The notes under the pieces: generated by a model | The model's database searches: none | The model's input: the letters and a program-made list of their open reading frames with translations, nothing else | Told to the model about the DNA's origin: nothing | Part shown: positions 25,140 through 33,879 of the stretch, in pieces | Position numbering within the stretch: the stretch's first letter is position 1 | How the letters are laid out: every line of letters starts with the position of its first letter | Assembly (NCBI GenBank): GCA_013815325.1 | Contig: JACDGM010000050.1 | Span: 1 to 34,398, forward strand | Direction of reading: 5' to 3' | Source: Chthoniobacterales bacterium | Lineage (GTDB): Bacteria > Verrucomicrobiota > Verrucomicrobiia > Chthoniobacterales > UBA10450 | DNA: 34,398 nt | Position numbers and translations under genes: made by a program

Positions 25140-26344
25140 TGAAGGCGCTTTTTTTGACTAACGAATACCCGCCGCACATCTATGGCGGCGCCGGCGTGCA
25201 CGTCGATTATCTTTCGCGCGAGCTGGCAAAATCGATGGAAGTGGAGGTGCGCTGCTTCGGGGACCAGGCGTCGTTAGGCACGAATCCCGAGGTGCGCGGT
25301 TTCGAGGTCGAGATGGGCGCTTACACTTGTCCGAAGCCGTTGCGTCCGGTCTTCGGCGCGGTGCAACGCTGCCTCGACTTCAACACTCGCGACATTACCG
25401 CCGATGTCGTGCATTGCCACACTTGGTACAGCCATTTTGGCGGACTTTTGGCGAAGCTGAATTACGGGCGGCCGCTCGTCATCACGGTCCATTCGCTCGA
25501 ACCGTTGCGTCCGTGGAAGCGCGAGCAGCTCGGTGGCGGTTACGATTTCACCGTTTGGCTGGAGAAGACGGCGCTGGAAATGGCGGATGCTGTCATCGCA
25601 GTTTCGAAGGAAACGAAAAGCGACCTCGAGCGCCTGTTCGCGATCGAGCCGTCGCGCTTGCACGTGATTTATAACGGGATCGATCTGCAGGAATATCGGC
25701 CGAGCGAAAACGGCGACGCCTTGATCCGATATGGGATCGATCCGGCGAAGCCGTTCCTCCTTTTCGTGGGGCGGATCACGCGGCAGAAGGGGATCGTGCA
25801 CCTCGTTAGGGCGATCGAAATGATGGGGCGCGATTTTCAAATCGTCCTCTGCGCCGGCGCGCCCGACACGCCCGCGATCGCCGAGCAAATGAAGGCGGCC
25901 GTGAAACAAGCTCAGGAAATACGCGGCGGCATCATTTGGATCGACGAGATGCTCGAGAAGCCCGATGTGATCAAGCTCTACTCGCGCGCGGCGGTTTTTT
26001 GTTGTCCGTCGATTTACGAACCCTTCGGGATCATCAACCTCGAGGCGATGGCGTGCGAGACGGCGGTGGTGGCGAGCGCGGTGGGTGGGATCAAAGAAGT
26101 GGTGGTGGATGGCGAGACTGGGTTTCTGGTGCCGGTCGAGCAGATGAAGGAGAGCCCGTTCGAGCCGATCGATCCGATGAAATTTTCGCGCGATCTAGCG
26201 ACCCGCATCAACGAGCTGATGGCCGATCCGGAATTGCAAAAAAAATTCGGGCGTGCGGGACGAAAACGGGCCGAAGAAAAGTTTAGCTGGAGCGCGATCG
26301 CGCAGGAAACGAAGCAGCTTTACGAGACGCTGGTGCGGAAGTAG
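25139..26344 (+). CDS. Glycogen synthase-like glycosyltransferase (GT4, actinobacterial GlgA/GlgM type)
   Basis: The 401-residue GT-B enzyme starts KALFLTNEYPPHIYGGAGVHVDYLSREL with the GGxGVHV nucleotide-sugar loop and continues with DVVHCHTWYSHFGGLLAK, LFVGRITRQKGIVHLVRA and the C-terminal E-x7-E site YEPFGIINLEAMACETAVVASAVGGIKE. This matches the actinobacterial glycogen synthase group, in which some members make maltose-1-phosphate (GlgM) rather than elongate glycogen; the donor cannot be read from the sequence. Start is GTG 25139. It follows uspA with one-base overlap. A motif copy (25271) lies in the first fifth of the gene. Confidence 0.88.
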   Translation: MKALFLTNEYPPHIYGGAGVHVDYLSRELAKSMEVEVRCFGDQASLGTNPEVRGFEVEMGAYTCPKPLRPVFGAVQRCLDFNTRDITADVVHCHTWYSHFGGLLAKLNYGRPLVITVHSLEPLRPWKREQLGGGYDFTVWLEKTALEMADAVIAVSKETKSDLERLFAIEPSRLHVIYNGIDLQEYRPSENGDALIRYGIDPAKPFLLFVGRITRQKGIVHLVRAIEMMGRDFQIVLCAGAPDTPAIAEQMKAAVKQAQEIRGGIIWIDEMLEKPDVIKLYSRAAVFCCPSIYEPFGIINLEAMACETAVVASAVGGIKEVVVDGETGFLVPVEQMKESPFEPIDPMKFSRDLATRINELMADPELQKKFGRAGRKRAEEKFSWSAIAQETKQLYETLVRK

Positions 26345-26369
26345 GTCGCTGACGGTGGATGGCGCAGTT

Positions 26370-26484
26370 GTCATCTCCGAGCGAAGCGAGGGACCTGGCA
26401 TGCTCTCGGAAGTCTTCGGATTGGAACTGAGCGTCTCTGATCACTCGCGAGGTCCCTCGCCGCGCTCCGCCGTCTCGGGATGAG
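26370..26484. repeat. Dispersed quasi-palindromic intergenic repeat, copy 4
   Basis: GTCATCTCCGAGCGAAGCGA on the left and CGCTCCGCCGTCTCGGGATG on the right, with internal GCGAGGTCCCTCGC. It lies between the glycosyltransferase and obgE and again begins and ends with TCATCxCxGA / TCGGGATGA. Confidence 0.85.
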
Positions 26485-26565
26485 AGCATGGAGTTCGTTA
26501 GGCCATTTCAGGACATCGTTAGGTGGTCGCAGCTATCGTGGGTGCCGCCTATGTGTATGGTTGCT

Positions 26566-27666
26566 ATGATGTTCGTCGACCGGATCAAAGTCGTGGCGAA
26601 GGCGGGGGATGGTGGCCGCGGCTGTGTCAGTTTTCGGCGGGAGAAATTCGTGCCGCGCGGCGGTCCCGACGGCGGCGATGGCGGCAAAGGCGGCGATATC
26701 ATCTTGCGCGCCGATGAACATACGGACAACCTCGCGAGCCTTTTCTACGAGCCATTGATCAAGGCGAAAAAAGGCGCCCACGGCATGGGCAAACAAATGC
26801 ACGGACGGGGCGCGCCGCCGAAAATCGTGAAGGTGCCGGCGGGAACGGTGGTGTGGGAAGAATCCAAGCCCGGAGAACAGCAATCAGTAATCAATAATCA
26901 GCAATCAGCAATGGAACCGCTCGCCGATCTGGTCCGGCCTAACGACGAGTACATTCTCTGCGACGGCGGCAAAGGCGGGAAGGGAAACGTCCATTACAAA
27001 AGCTCGCGCAACCGCGCGCCGCGCCAGTATTCGGAAGGGGAGGAAGGAGAAGAAGGAACTTTTGTTCTCGAGCTGCGCACGATCGCGGATGCGGGTTTGG
27101 TTGGTTATCCGAACGCGGGGAAGTCGACCTTGCTGCGGCGTATCTCGGCCGCGCATCCGAAGGTTGCGCCTTACCTGTTCACGACCCTGCATCCGATGAT
27201 CGGCGTGGTCGATTTTCCCGACTACCGCCGCGCGACGGTCGCGGATATTCCCGGTTTGGTCGAAGGGGCGCATGACAATCTCGGGCTGGGTCACGCGTTT
27301 CTCAGGCATATCACCCGCTGCCAGCTGCTCCTCTTTGTCCTCGATATGGCGGGGAGCGAAGGGCGCAACCCAATCGACGACCTGCAGCATCTCCGGCGCG
27401 AAATCAACCTCTACGACGCGCGTCTCTCGCAGCGGCCGTGGCGCGTGATCGCGAACAAAATGGATCTGCCGGATGCGGAGGAAAACCTGGGCGCATTTCA
27501 AAAGCGTTTCGCGGACCGGATTGTGCTACCGATCTCCGCAAAGGAGTCCGACGGAATCGAAGAGCTCAAACGCGAACTGGAGCGCTGGCTAAGCGAAGAG
27601 GGCTCGGGCAAAACTGTTTTGACGGATTCTTATGCACGAACCCCGGAAAAAAGTGTGCTTGAATAA
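26566..27666 (+). CDS. obgE: Obg family GTPase with an inserted tandem repeat
   Basis: ObgE is an essential GTPase involved in 50S ribosome assembly. The glycine-rich Obg domain starts MMFVDRIKVVAKAGDGGRG and includes RGGPDGGDGGKGGD; the G domain has GYPNAGKST (G1), DIPGLVEGA (G3), NKMD (G4) and SAK (G5). A 5x7-bp repeat at 26878-26912 inserts about twelve residues (QQSVINNQQSAM) in a loop of the Obg domain between the VPAGTVVWE and LADLVR strands. Starts at 26566 or 26569 (double Met) fit; the extended frame from 26488 is less likely. The C-terminus is short compared with enterobacterial ObgE. Two CGTTAGG copies lie 5' of the start. Confidence 0.93.
   Translation: MMFVDRIKVVAKAGDGGRGCVSFRREKFVPRGGPDGGDGGKGGDIILRADEHTDNLASLFYEPLIKAKKGAHGMGKQMHGRGAPPKIVKVPAGTVVWEESKPGEQQSVINNQQSAMEPLADLVRPNDEYILCDGGKGGKGNVHYKSSRNRAPRQYSEGEEGEEGTFVLELRTIADAGLVGYPNAGKSTLLRRISAAHPKVAPYLFTTLHPMIGVVDFPDYRRATVADIPGLVEGAHDNLGLGHAFLRHITRCQLLLFVLDMAGSEGRNPIDDLQHLRREINLYDARLSQRPWRVIANKMDLPDAEENLGAFQKRFADRIVLPISAKESDGIEELKRELERWLSEEGSGKTVLTDSYARTPEKSVLE
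26878..26912 (+). repeat. Five-unit heptanucleotide tandem repeat inside obgE
   Basis: Perfectly phased units CAGCAAT, CAGTAAT, CAATAAT, CAGCAAT, CAGCAAT. One unit gained or lost would shift the reading frame by one base. Total 35 bp. Confidence 0.95.
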
Positions 27667-27667
27667 G

Positions 27668-27709
27668 AGTTGGACAAGGAACGCCATTCCGATCAAAGTC
27701 CGACTTTTT
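27668..27709 (+). terminator. Rho-independent terminator after obgE
   Basis: AGTTGGAC (27668-27675) pairs with GTCCGACT (27698-27705; one G-T pair), with an inner GGAA/TTCC, followed by a T-run (27705-27709). It begins one base after the obgE stop. Confidence 0.7.
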
Positions 27710-27736
27710 AAAACCGCCTAAGAAGTTCCCTCAATT

Positions 27737-28963
27737 ATGCCGAAGCTCGTCGTCGCCAGTTATTGCACCACGTTTCTGAAGTCGGAGATGCTTCACATCT
27801 ACCGGCAGGTGACGGCTCTGAGCGACGTGCAGACTTTCATCATGACGAAGAAGTTGCAAAACCGCGAGCGTTTTCCCTTCGACGATATCGAGCTGATTCC
27901 GAAGCCACGGATTAATCCGCTGCGACATGGCTGGCTGAAATTTGTCGAGCGCCGGCCGCCGATCGTCTACCGCGGCGAATACCAGGCGCTCTCTAATTTG
28001 CTCGAACGCCGCGGCGCGGATTTGATGCACATTTATTTCGGGCACACCGGCGTGCATTTGTTGCCTTTCATCGAGTGCTGGCGGCGGCCTTGCGTGGTCT
28101 CGTTCCACGGCGCCGATGTGATGCTGAAAGCCGCTAATCCGGATTACGCGATGAAGTTGAGAAAAGTCTTTCAGGCGGCGCCGCTGATCCTGGCCCGTTC
28201 GCGTTCGCTGGAACGGCGCTTAATTGCGATCGGTTGCCCGCCGGGACGAATCCGGATCAATCGCACCGGCGTGCCGCTGCAGCAGTTTCCCATGATCCGC
28301 CGGGCGGCGCCGCGCGATGGCGCCTGGCATTTCTTGCAAGCCTGCCGGCTCATCCCGAAAAAGGGCCTGACGACTTGTCTGCGCGCCTTCGCTCTTTTCC
28401 AGAAGGTGAATCCGCGCGCGGAATTGTTCATCGCCGGCAAAGGGCCGCTGCAACCGGCGCTCGAAGCGCTCGCGAGCGAGCTGGGCGTGAGCGAGTGGGT
28501 GCACTTTACCGGATTTCTTTCCCAAGCGGATCTGCTGGCGCTTTATCATCGCTGCCACGTTTTCCTGCACCCGAGCGAGATGTCTGCGGATGAGAATCAG
28601 GAAGGAATTCCGAACTCGATTTTAGAAGCGATGGCGACCGGAATGCCGGTGCTGGCGACGCGACACGGCGGAATTCCCGAGGCGGTTGAAGAAGGCCGCT
28701 CGGGTGCGCTCGTGGAGGAGCGCGATTACGAGGCGCTCGCCGCGGAAATGAAAAAGATGACGCGTTCGCGGCGTTCGTTTGCCGAGATGGGCGTGCTCGC
28801 AAGCGAATCGGTCGCGGCAAATTTCGAGCAGCGAGCGCAAACCGCGCTCCTCGAAGCGCACTACCGCGAAGCGGTCGAGATCGCCGACGAAGCCGAGGCG
28901 CGCGAGACGGCGGAGACACCGCTGGTTGCCCCGCGTTTTGCGGAGCGGGTGCCGGCGAAATAG
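27737..28963 (+). CDS. GT4-family glycosyltransferase
   Basis: The 408-residue GT-B enzyme has MHIYFGHTGVHLLPF and VVSFHGADV (N-domain), RINRTGVPLQQFP, LQACRLIPKKGLTTCLRAFALF and the donor-site region GIPNSILEAMATGMPVLATRHGGIPEAVEEG, whose two Glu residues belong to the retaining GT4 E-x7-E motif. The donor and acceptor are unknown; similar proteins build exopolysaccharide or colanic-acid-like units. Starts at ATG 27737, 70 bp after obgE behind a terminator, so it has its own transcript. The 120-residue end is Ala/Glu-rich. Confidence 0.9.
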   Translation: MPKLVVASYCTTFLKSEMLHIYRQVTALSDVQTFIMTKKLQNRERFPFDDIELIPKPRINPLRHGWLKFVERRPPIVYRGEYQALSNLLERRGADLMHIYFGHTGVHLLPFIECWRRPCVVSFHGADVMLKAANPDYAMKLRKVFQAAPLILARSRSLERRLIAIGCPPGRIRINRTGVPLQQFPMIRRAAPRDGAWHFLQACRLIPKKGLTTCLRAFALFQKVNPRAELFIAGKGPLQPALEALASELGVSEWVHFTGFLSQADLLALYHRCHVFLHPSEMSADENQEGIPNSILEAMATGMPVLATRHGGIPEAVEEGRSGALVEERDYEALAAEMKKMTRSRRSFAEMGVLASESVAANFEQRAQTALLEAHYREAVEIADEAEARETAETPLVAPRFAERVPAK

Positions 28964-29150
28964 CGGCTTTGCGGAGCGCTTCAGACCACTTTTCCGCGGC
29001 AGAAAATTCCCGGGAAAGTCGCTTGTCAGCGCTGGCAACATGCTCTTCTGTATGCGCGACGTAAGCGGCCCTTGAGGCGCGCGCCTTTTCTTTCTGGGAA
29101 AGTGCGACTGCCTGCCGGCCAGCGGATGCGCCGCTTTTCGACATTCATTC
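28964..29150. promoter_or_regulatory. Spacer expected to hold the ATP synthase operon promoter
   Basis: This 187-bp gap precedes atpB. I cannot name a convincing -35/-10 pair: TTGTCA (about 29020) and TATGCG (about 29051) are too far apart. No RNA fold is evident by eye. Confidence 0.3.
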
Positions 29151-30089
29151 ATGGTCCATCGCTATTTTCGTCAACTGCCGCTGCTCCTGAGCCTCCTTGG
29201 CCTGCTGATTTTCGGCGGCTTCGCGAGCAACTTGCGCGCGCAGGCAGCGGTCGCTCCTGACCCCGGCACGGTCGCGGAAAAACACGAGACGATTCCCTTG
29301 AAGGCGACGCCGATTTTCACCATCGGAAAATTTACGGTGACCAACTCGATGCTCGTGACATGGATTGTGGCGGCCGGCATCATCGTTTTCGCCCAAACAG
29401 CGACGCGCAAGATCAAACAAGTGCCGACCGGCGCGCAGAATTTTTGGGAGTGGCTGGTCGAAGGCCTTTACAACTTTCTCGAGAGCGTGATCGGCTCGCA
29501 CCTAGTCAAGAAAACATTCTGGTTTTTCTCGACAATTTTTATCTTCATCCTTTTCCTAAACTGGTTCGGTCTCATTCCTGGGGTGGGCACGATTGGCTGG
29601 GGTCACCACGATCCGGTGACAAACGCATTCCGGGTCGATCGTCCGCTGCTCCGCGGTGGCAACGCGGATCTGAACCTGACCTTCGCCATGGCCGCCACGT
29701 TTTTCATGCTTTGGATTGTTTGGGCGTTGCAGGAAAACGGCGTCGGCGGATTCATCGTGCATCTCTTCGGACCGAAGGGTGATTCGAAAGGAATCTTGAA
29801 GATCCTCATGATCATTGTCTTTTTCATGGTCGGCTGGCTGGAGATCGTCTCGATTTTGTTTCGGCCGATCTCGCTTAGCTTCCGGCTCTACGGCAACGTT
29901 TACGCGGGCGAGAACATGCTCGAAGCGATGGCGCACCTGGTGCCTGCACTCTCCTGGCTGATCCCGATTCCCTTCTATTTTATGGAACTCCTCGTGGGCA
30001 TCGTGCAGGCGCTGGTCTTCATGTTGTTGACCGCTGTTTTCACCCTTCTCATCGCGCACCACGAACCGGTCCAAAGCGCGCAGCAGTAA
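29151..30089 (+). CDS. atpB: ATP synthase F0 subunit a
   Basis: Subunit a forms the two proton half-channels beside the c-ring. The 312-residue protein has a cleavable-looking signal region (LLLSLLGLLIFGGFASNLRAQA) and at least five further membrane segments. The essential Arg lies in LSFRLYGNVYAGE, followed by helix 5 containing FYFMELLVGIVQALVFMLLTAVF, where the polar Glu and Gln line the channel. Length is above the E. coli enzyme, because of an N-terminal periplasmic extension. It opens the atp run, with c 65 bp downstream. Confidence 0.95.
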   Translation: MVHRYFRQLPLLLSLLGLLIFGGFASNLRAQAAVAPDPGTVAEKHETIPLKATPIFTIGKFTVTNSMLVTWIVAAGIIVFAQTATRKIKQVPTGAQNFWEWLVEGLYNFLESVIGSHLVKKTFWFFSTIFIFILFLNWFGLIPGVGTIGWGHHDPVTNAFRVDRPLLRGGNADLNLTFAMAATFFMLWIVWALQENGVGGFIVHLFGPKGDSKGILKILMIIVFFMVGWLEIVSILFRPISLSFRLYGNVYAGENMLEAMAHLVPALSWLIPIPFYFMELLVGIVQALVFMLLTAVFTLLIAHHEPVQSAQQ

Positions 30090-30154
30090 AAATTTCGGCC
30101 ACCGCCGCGGGCACCGCGGAGAGGCGACTGAAGCAAACCAACCAAAACAAAACT

Positions 30155-30370
30155 ATGACATTACCCATACTGGCAGAGATGAGCGGAAGCATTCACGTCG
30201 GCCTCGCGGCCCTCGGCGCGGCGATCGGCGTGGGACTGATCGGCATGGGCGCGGCCTCCGCGGTCGGGCGCAATCCGGGCGCGGCGACGCCGATCCTGGT
30301 GCAGGCGATTCTCGCGATCGCGTTCGCAGAAGCGATCGTGTTTTACGCTCTCTTCCTCGTTCCAAAATGA
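30155..30370 (+). CDS. atpE: ATP synthase F0 subunit c
   Basis: This 71-residue hairpin has helix 1 (residues 13-36, GLAALGAAIGVGLIGMG), the polar loop RNP (Arg39-Asn40-Pro41, usually RQP) and helix 2 with the ion-binding Glu59 in AFAEAIVFYALF. Glu is followed by Ala-Ile rather than the Ser-Thr typical of sodium-binding rings, so proton coupling is expected. The loop with Asn rather than Gln is unusual. It lies in the normal place between a and b. Confidence 0.95.
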   Translation: MTLPILAEMSGSIHVGLAALGAAIGVGLIGMGAASAVGRNPGAATPILVQAILAIAFAEAIVFYALFLVPK

Positions 30371-30411
30371 TCAAGCGCACGAGCTTCGTCCTCCGCGCCG
30401 AATAACTTCGG

Positions 30412-30945
30412 ATGAACATTCCAATCCTCATCGCCGCCAATCTCGTCACTGAGACGGCGGAGAATTTTGGCTTCGACGTCAGGATTTTCCTCTCGCAAGT
30501 CGTTAGCTTCGTCATCGTAGCGTGGCTCTTGAAGCGGTTCGCCTACAAGCCGATTCTGGCCGTGCTCGACGAGCGCCGGCAACGCATCGCCGAGGGCCTT
30601 TTGAATGCGGAGAAAATCAAACAGCAGCTCGCCGAGGCTGAGCAGCGTTACCAGGAGATCCTCGCGAAAGGCAATGGCGAAGCGCAGAAAATGATCGACG
30701 AAGCGCGCGCCAGCGCGGGCGTGATCGCGGAGCGCAAACAGCAAGAAGCGATCGCTGGCGCGGAGCAAATTCTCGCGAAAGCGCGCGAGGCAAGCACGCT
30801 CGAACACGAGCGCACTATGAGCCAGCTCAAGCGGGAGCTTGGCCGGCTCGTCATTGACACCACGGCGAAAGTCACGGGCAAAGTGCTCACACCTGACGAT
30901 CAACGGCGCTTGCAGGAAGAAGCGAGCCGGCAGGTCGCGCCCTAA
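30412..30945 (+). CDS. atpF: ATP synthase F0 subunit b
   Basis: Peripheral-stalk subunit: one N-terminal membrane helix (residues 23-43, FLSQVVSFVIVAWLLKRF), then LDERRQRIAEGLLNAEKIKQQLAEAEQ, a long right-handed coiled coil to the C-terminus. The 177-residue length is typical. The stop TAA lies within CCTAACGA (30941), one of several junctions made from the nonamer or its core. It is not duplicated, so a b2 homodimer is expected. Confidence 0.94.
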   Translation: MNIPILIAANLVTETAENFGFDVRIFLSQVVSFVIVAWLLKRFAYKPILAVLDERRQRIAEGLLNAEKIKQQLAEAEQRYQEILAKGNGEAQKMIDEARASAGVIAERKQQEAIAGAEQILAKAREASTLEHERTMSQLKRELGRLVIDTTAKVTGKVLTPDDQRRLQEEASRQVAP

Positions 30946-30970
30946 CGACTAACGACGGTTTCGATCCGCG

Positions 30971-31366
30971 ATGAAGATCAGCAAAGACGTTCGCCAACTT
31001 TCGCGCAATCTCGTGCGCGAAAGTTTTGTCGATGGCGCGCTCGATCGCGGCCGGGTTAACTCATTTGTCCAGTCGATCACGGAGAAGAAGCCCCGCCATT
31101 ACCTCCAGCTGCTCGAGAATTATCAGCGTTTACTGCGCCTCGAGGCCGATAAACGGCGCGCCCGGATCGAGTCCGCGACCGCGCTGGACGAGGCGGCGGG
31201 CGAGCGGATCGTCTCCGATTTGAAACGGCGCTACGGCCCCGGCCTAACGACTGAGTTTGCAGTCAACCCGGCTTTGCTCGGCGGCGTCCGCATCCGCGTT
31301 GGGAGCGATGTCTGGGACAGCAGCGTACGCAACCGGCTCGAACGTCTGCAGCAGCAACTTAACTAA
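30971..31366 (+). CDS. atpH: ATP synthase F1 subunit delta, shortened
   Basis: Delta links the F1 head to the b-dimer. The C-terminal half is clear (RARIESATALDEAAGERIVSDL, then NPALLGGVRIRVGSDVWDSSVRNRLERLQQQL). The protein has only 131 residues against about 175-180 usually: the helical N-terminal domain that binds the alpha subunit is reduced to some 60 residues. A stop (TAA) lies in frame 24 nt upstream of the ATG, and atpF ends at 30945, so there is no room for a longer start. Motif copies at 31242 and its neighbours. Confidence 0.88.
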   Translation: MKISKDVRQLSRNLVRESFVDGALDRGRVNSFVQSITEKKPRHYLQLLENYQRLLRLEADKRRARIESATALDEAAGERIVSDLKRRYGPGLTTEFAVNPALLGGVRIRVGSDVWDSSVRNRLERLQQQLN

Positions 31367-31375
31367 CGAATTATC

Positions 31376-32908
31376 ATGAGCAGCATTCTGGAAGAAATCG
31401 AAACACAAATCGCCGGGCTGAAAACCTCGACGACGAAGAGCAACGTCGGCGTCGTCCGCGAAGCCGGTGACGGCGTCGCCCGCGTCGAAGGCCTGAGCGA
31501 AGTGATGTTGAACGAAATGATCGAATTCCCGAGCGGCGAATTTGGGCTCGCGCTCAACCTCGAGGAAACTGAGGTCGGCGTCATTTTGCTCGGCGACCCG
31601 ACGAGAGTCTCGGAGGGCGATGAGGTAAAAACCACCGGCAGGCTGCTTCAGGTCCCGGTGGGCAAAGCGCTCCTCGGCCGCGTCGTGAACACCTTAGGCC
31701 AGCCGGTAGATAACAAAGGGCCGGTCAACACCGACACATTTTATCCCGTCGAAAAAATCGCGCCGGGCATCATCAAACGCCGCAGCGTCAACCAGCCGGT
31801 ACAGACCGGTATCATGGCAATTGACGCGATGGTCCCGATCGGCCGCGGACAGCGAGAGTTAATCATTGGCGACCGCGCGACCGGCAAATCGACGATCGCG
31901 GTCGACACTATTATCAGCCAGGCGCGCCTCAACAAAGCCGCAGAAGAAGGCCAGCTCAAAGATTATCGCCCCCTCTATTGCATCTACGTCGCGATCGGGC
32001 AGAAAAATTCCAACGTCGCGCGCACCCTCGCGGTGCTCGAGAAAAACGGCGCGATGGCTTACACCACGATCATTTCCGCGCCTGCTTCGGAGAGCGCGAC
32101 GAACCAATATCTCGCGCCTTTTGCCGGCGCCGCGACGGGTGAGTGGTTCATGGATAACGGCATGGATGCCCTCATCATCTACGACGATCTTTCCAAACAC
32201 GCGGTCGCGTACCGCCAGGTCTCGTTAGTCTTGAAACGCCCTTCCGGCCGCGAAGCTTATCCGGGCGACGTTTTCTACCTGCACTCGCGTCTGCTCGAGC
32301 GGAGCGCGCGTGTCAGCGAGGAAGCGGGCGGCGGATCTCTCACCGCGTTGCCGATTATCGAGACGCAGGCTGGCGACGTTTCAGCCTACATCCCGACGAA
32401 TGTGATTTCAATCACTGACGGTCAGATTTATCTGGAGACCGATCTTTTTTTCCAAGGCATCCGGCCGGCTATTTCGGTCGGTCTTTCCGTTAGTCGTGTC
32501 GGTTCCGCCGCGCAGATCAAGGCGATCAAACAGGTGGCCGGCAAGATCAAGCTCGACCTCGCGCAGTTCCGCGAGCTGGCTGCTTTCGCGCAGTTTGGCT
32601 CCGACCTCGACGCCGCCACCAAAGCGCGGCTCGATCGCGGGCAGCGGATCGTCGAGCTCTTCAAGCAGATTCAATACAACCCGATCCCGGTGGAGGAGCA
32701 GGTCGCGGTGCTCTGGGCGATGCAGAACGGATATTTGGATCCTATCCCGGTCGATCGGGTGAAACAATTCCAAGCGAAGCTGCAGGATTATTTACAGACC
32801 AGAAAAGAAAGCGTGCTCGCGTCGATCCGGACGAAGAAGGCGATCGACAAAGATTTGGAAGCAGAATTAGCCGGCGCGCTGAACGATTTCAAGACGACCT
32901 GGCAATAG
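31376..32908 (+). CDS. atpA: ATP synthase F1 subunit alpha
   Basis: The 510-residue non-catalytic nucleotide-binding subunit has the Walker [18 protein letters not shown] (about residues 160-176; Gln of the usual RQTGKT is Ala), and the signature [22 protein letters not shown], with the arginine finger region [27 protein letters not shown] 31376 is preceded by the junction TAACTAACGAATTATC. The A-for-Q change is unusual; alpha sites are non-catalytic, so it may be tolerated. Confidence 0.95.
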   Translation: MSSILEEIETQIAGLKTSTTKSNVGVVREAGDGVARVEGLSEVMLNEMIEFPSGEFGLALNLEETEVGVILLGDPTRVSEGDEVKTTGRLLQVPVGKALLGRVVNTLGQPVDNKGPVNTDTFYPVEKIAPGIIKRRSVNQPVQTGIMAIDAMVPIGRGQRELIIGDRATGKSTIAVDTIISQARLNKAAEEGQLKDYRPLYCIYVAIGQKNSNVARTLAVLEKNGAMAYTTIISAPASESATNQYLAPFAGAATGEWFMDNGMDALIIYDDLSKHAVAYRQVSLVLKRPSGREAYPGDVFYLHSRLLERSARVSEEAGGGSLTALPIIETQAGDVSAYIPTNVISITDGQIYLETDLFFQGIRPAISVGLSVSRVGSAAQIKAIKQVAGKIKLDLAQFRELAAFAQFGSDLDAATKARLDRGQRIVELFKQIQYNPIPVEEQVAVLWAMQNGYLDPIPVDRVKQFQAKLQDYLQTRKESVLASIRTKKAIDKDLEAELAGALNDFKTTWQ

Positions 32909-32920
32909 CCGCCTAACGAT

Positions 32921-33799
32921 ATGGCGAATACGCAAGACATCCGGCGCCGGATCAAATCGATCCGCAACACCGCGCAAATCACGAAGGCGATGCAAATGGT
33001 CGCCGCCTCGAAGATGCGCAAAGCGCAGCAGCATGCGCTCGCCGGGCGCCCTTATTCGCAGCTCCTGAACCGGGTGCTCGTTTCTCTGGAAAGCCGGACA
33101 GATCCCCTGCTCCATCCGTTGCTGCAGGTACGGCCGCTGCAAAAGGAGCTGGTCCTCATCATCAGCACCGACAAAGGCCTGGCGGGGGCGCTCAACACCA
33201 ACGTCATGCGTGAGGCGGGAAACTTCGCGGTCGGCCAGACCGTCTTCGTGACGACCGGCCGCAAGGCCCGGCAATTTGCCGCGCGCACCCGCCGCGAATT
33301 ATTGGCCGATTTCGAATTGAAAGACGCGCCCACGATTCTGGAAACGAAAGCGATTTCCAAATTTTGCGTGGAGAAATTTCTCAGCGGCGAAGTGGACAAG
33401 GTGACGGTGCTCTACACGCATTTCGTCAACACCATCAGTCAGCGCCCAGTCGTGCAGACGCTCCTGCCGATCAGCCCTCTGGCGTTCGAAACGGCGGCGG
33501 GGAACTCTGCGCTTAACGACGGCAGGAAGGATCCGATGCTCGAATATATCTTCGAGCCGAGCGCGCTGGCCGTGCTCGATTTCATGCTTCCCTATTATCT
33601 GCAGTATCAAGTTTTCCAGATGATTCTCGATGCGCGCGCCTCGGAGCACAGCGCGCGAATGGTCGCGATGAAGAACGCGACGGACAACGCGAACCAGTTC
33701 ATCAAAGACCTCACCCTGGAATACAACAAAATGCGCCAGGCGAGCATCACCACCGAGTTGTTGGAGATTGCGACTGCGCAGATGGCGCTCGGCGGTTAA
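32921..33799 (+). CDS. atpG: ATP synthase F1 subunit gamma
   Basis: The central shaft, 292 residues. N-terminal helix ANTQDIRRRIKSIRNTAQITKAMQMVAASKMRKAQ and C-terminal helix ending NANQFIKDLTLEYNKMRQASITTELLEIATAQMALGG are both conserved, with a Rossmann-like middle (STDKGLAGALNTNV). The junction with atpA contains an exact GCCTAACGA (32911-32919) followed by TATGG, so the ATG lies 1 base after the motif. atpD (beta) and atpC (epsilon) should follow but do not. Confidence 0.95.
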   Translation: MANTQDIRRRIKSIRNTAQITKAMQMVAASKMRKAQQHALAGRPYSQLLNRVLVSLESRTDPLLHPLLQVRPLQKELVLIISTDKGLAGALNTNVMREAGNFAVGQTVFVTTGRKARQFAARTRRELLADFELKDAPTILETKAISKFCVEKFLSGEVDKVTVLYTHFVNTISQRPVVQTLLPISPLAFETAAGNSALNDGRKDPMLEYIFEPSALAVLDFMLPYYLQYQVFQMILDARASEHSARMVAMKNATDNANQFIKDLTLEYNKMRQASITTELLEIATAQMALGG

Positions 33800-33835
33800 C
33801 GCTGGCTTCGCTCAACGAGGGCGTTTAGGCCGCGG

Positions 33836-33861
33836 TTTCGAGAGGGGCAGGCTCCTCGAAA
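33836..33861 (+). terminator. Candidate hairpin after the atp genes
   Basis: TTTCGAG (33836-33842) pairs with CTCGAAA (33855-33861) over a short GC-rich loop. No T-run follows, so factor-dependent or bidirectional ending is possible; low confidence. Confidence 0.35.
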
Positions 33862-33879
33862 GGTCAGGAGACGTTGCGC

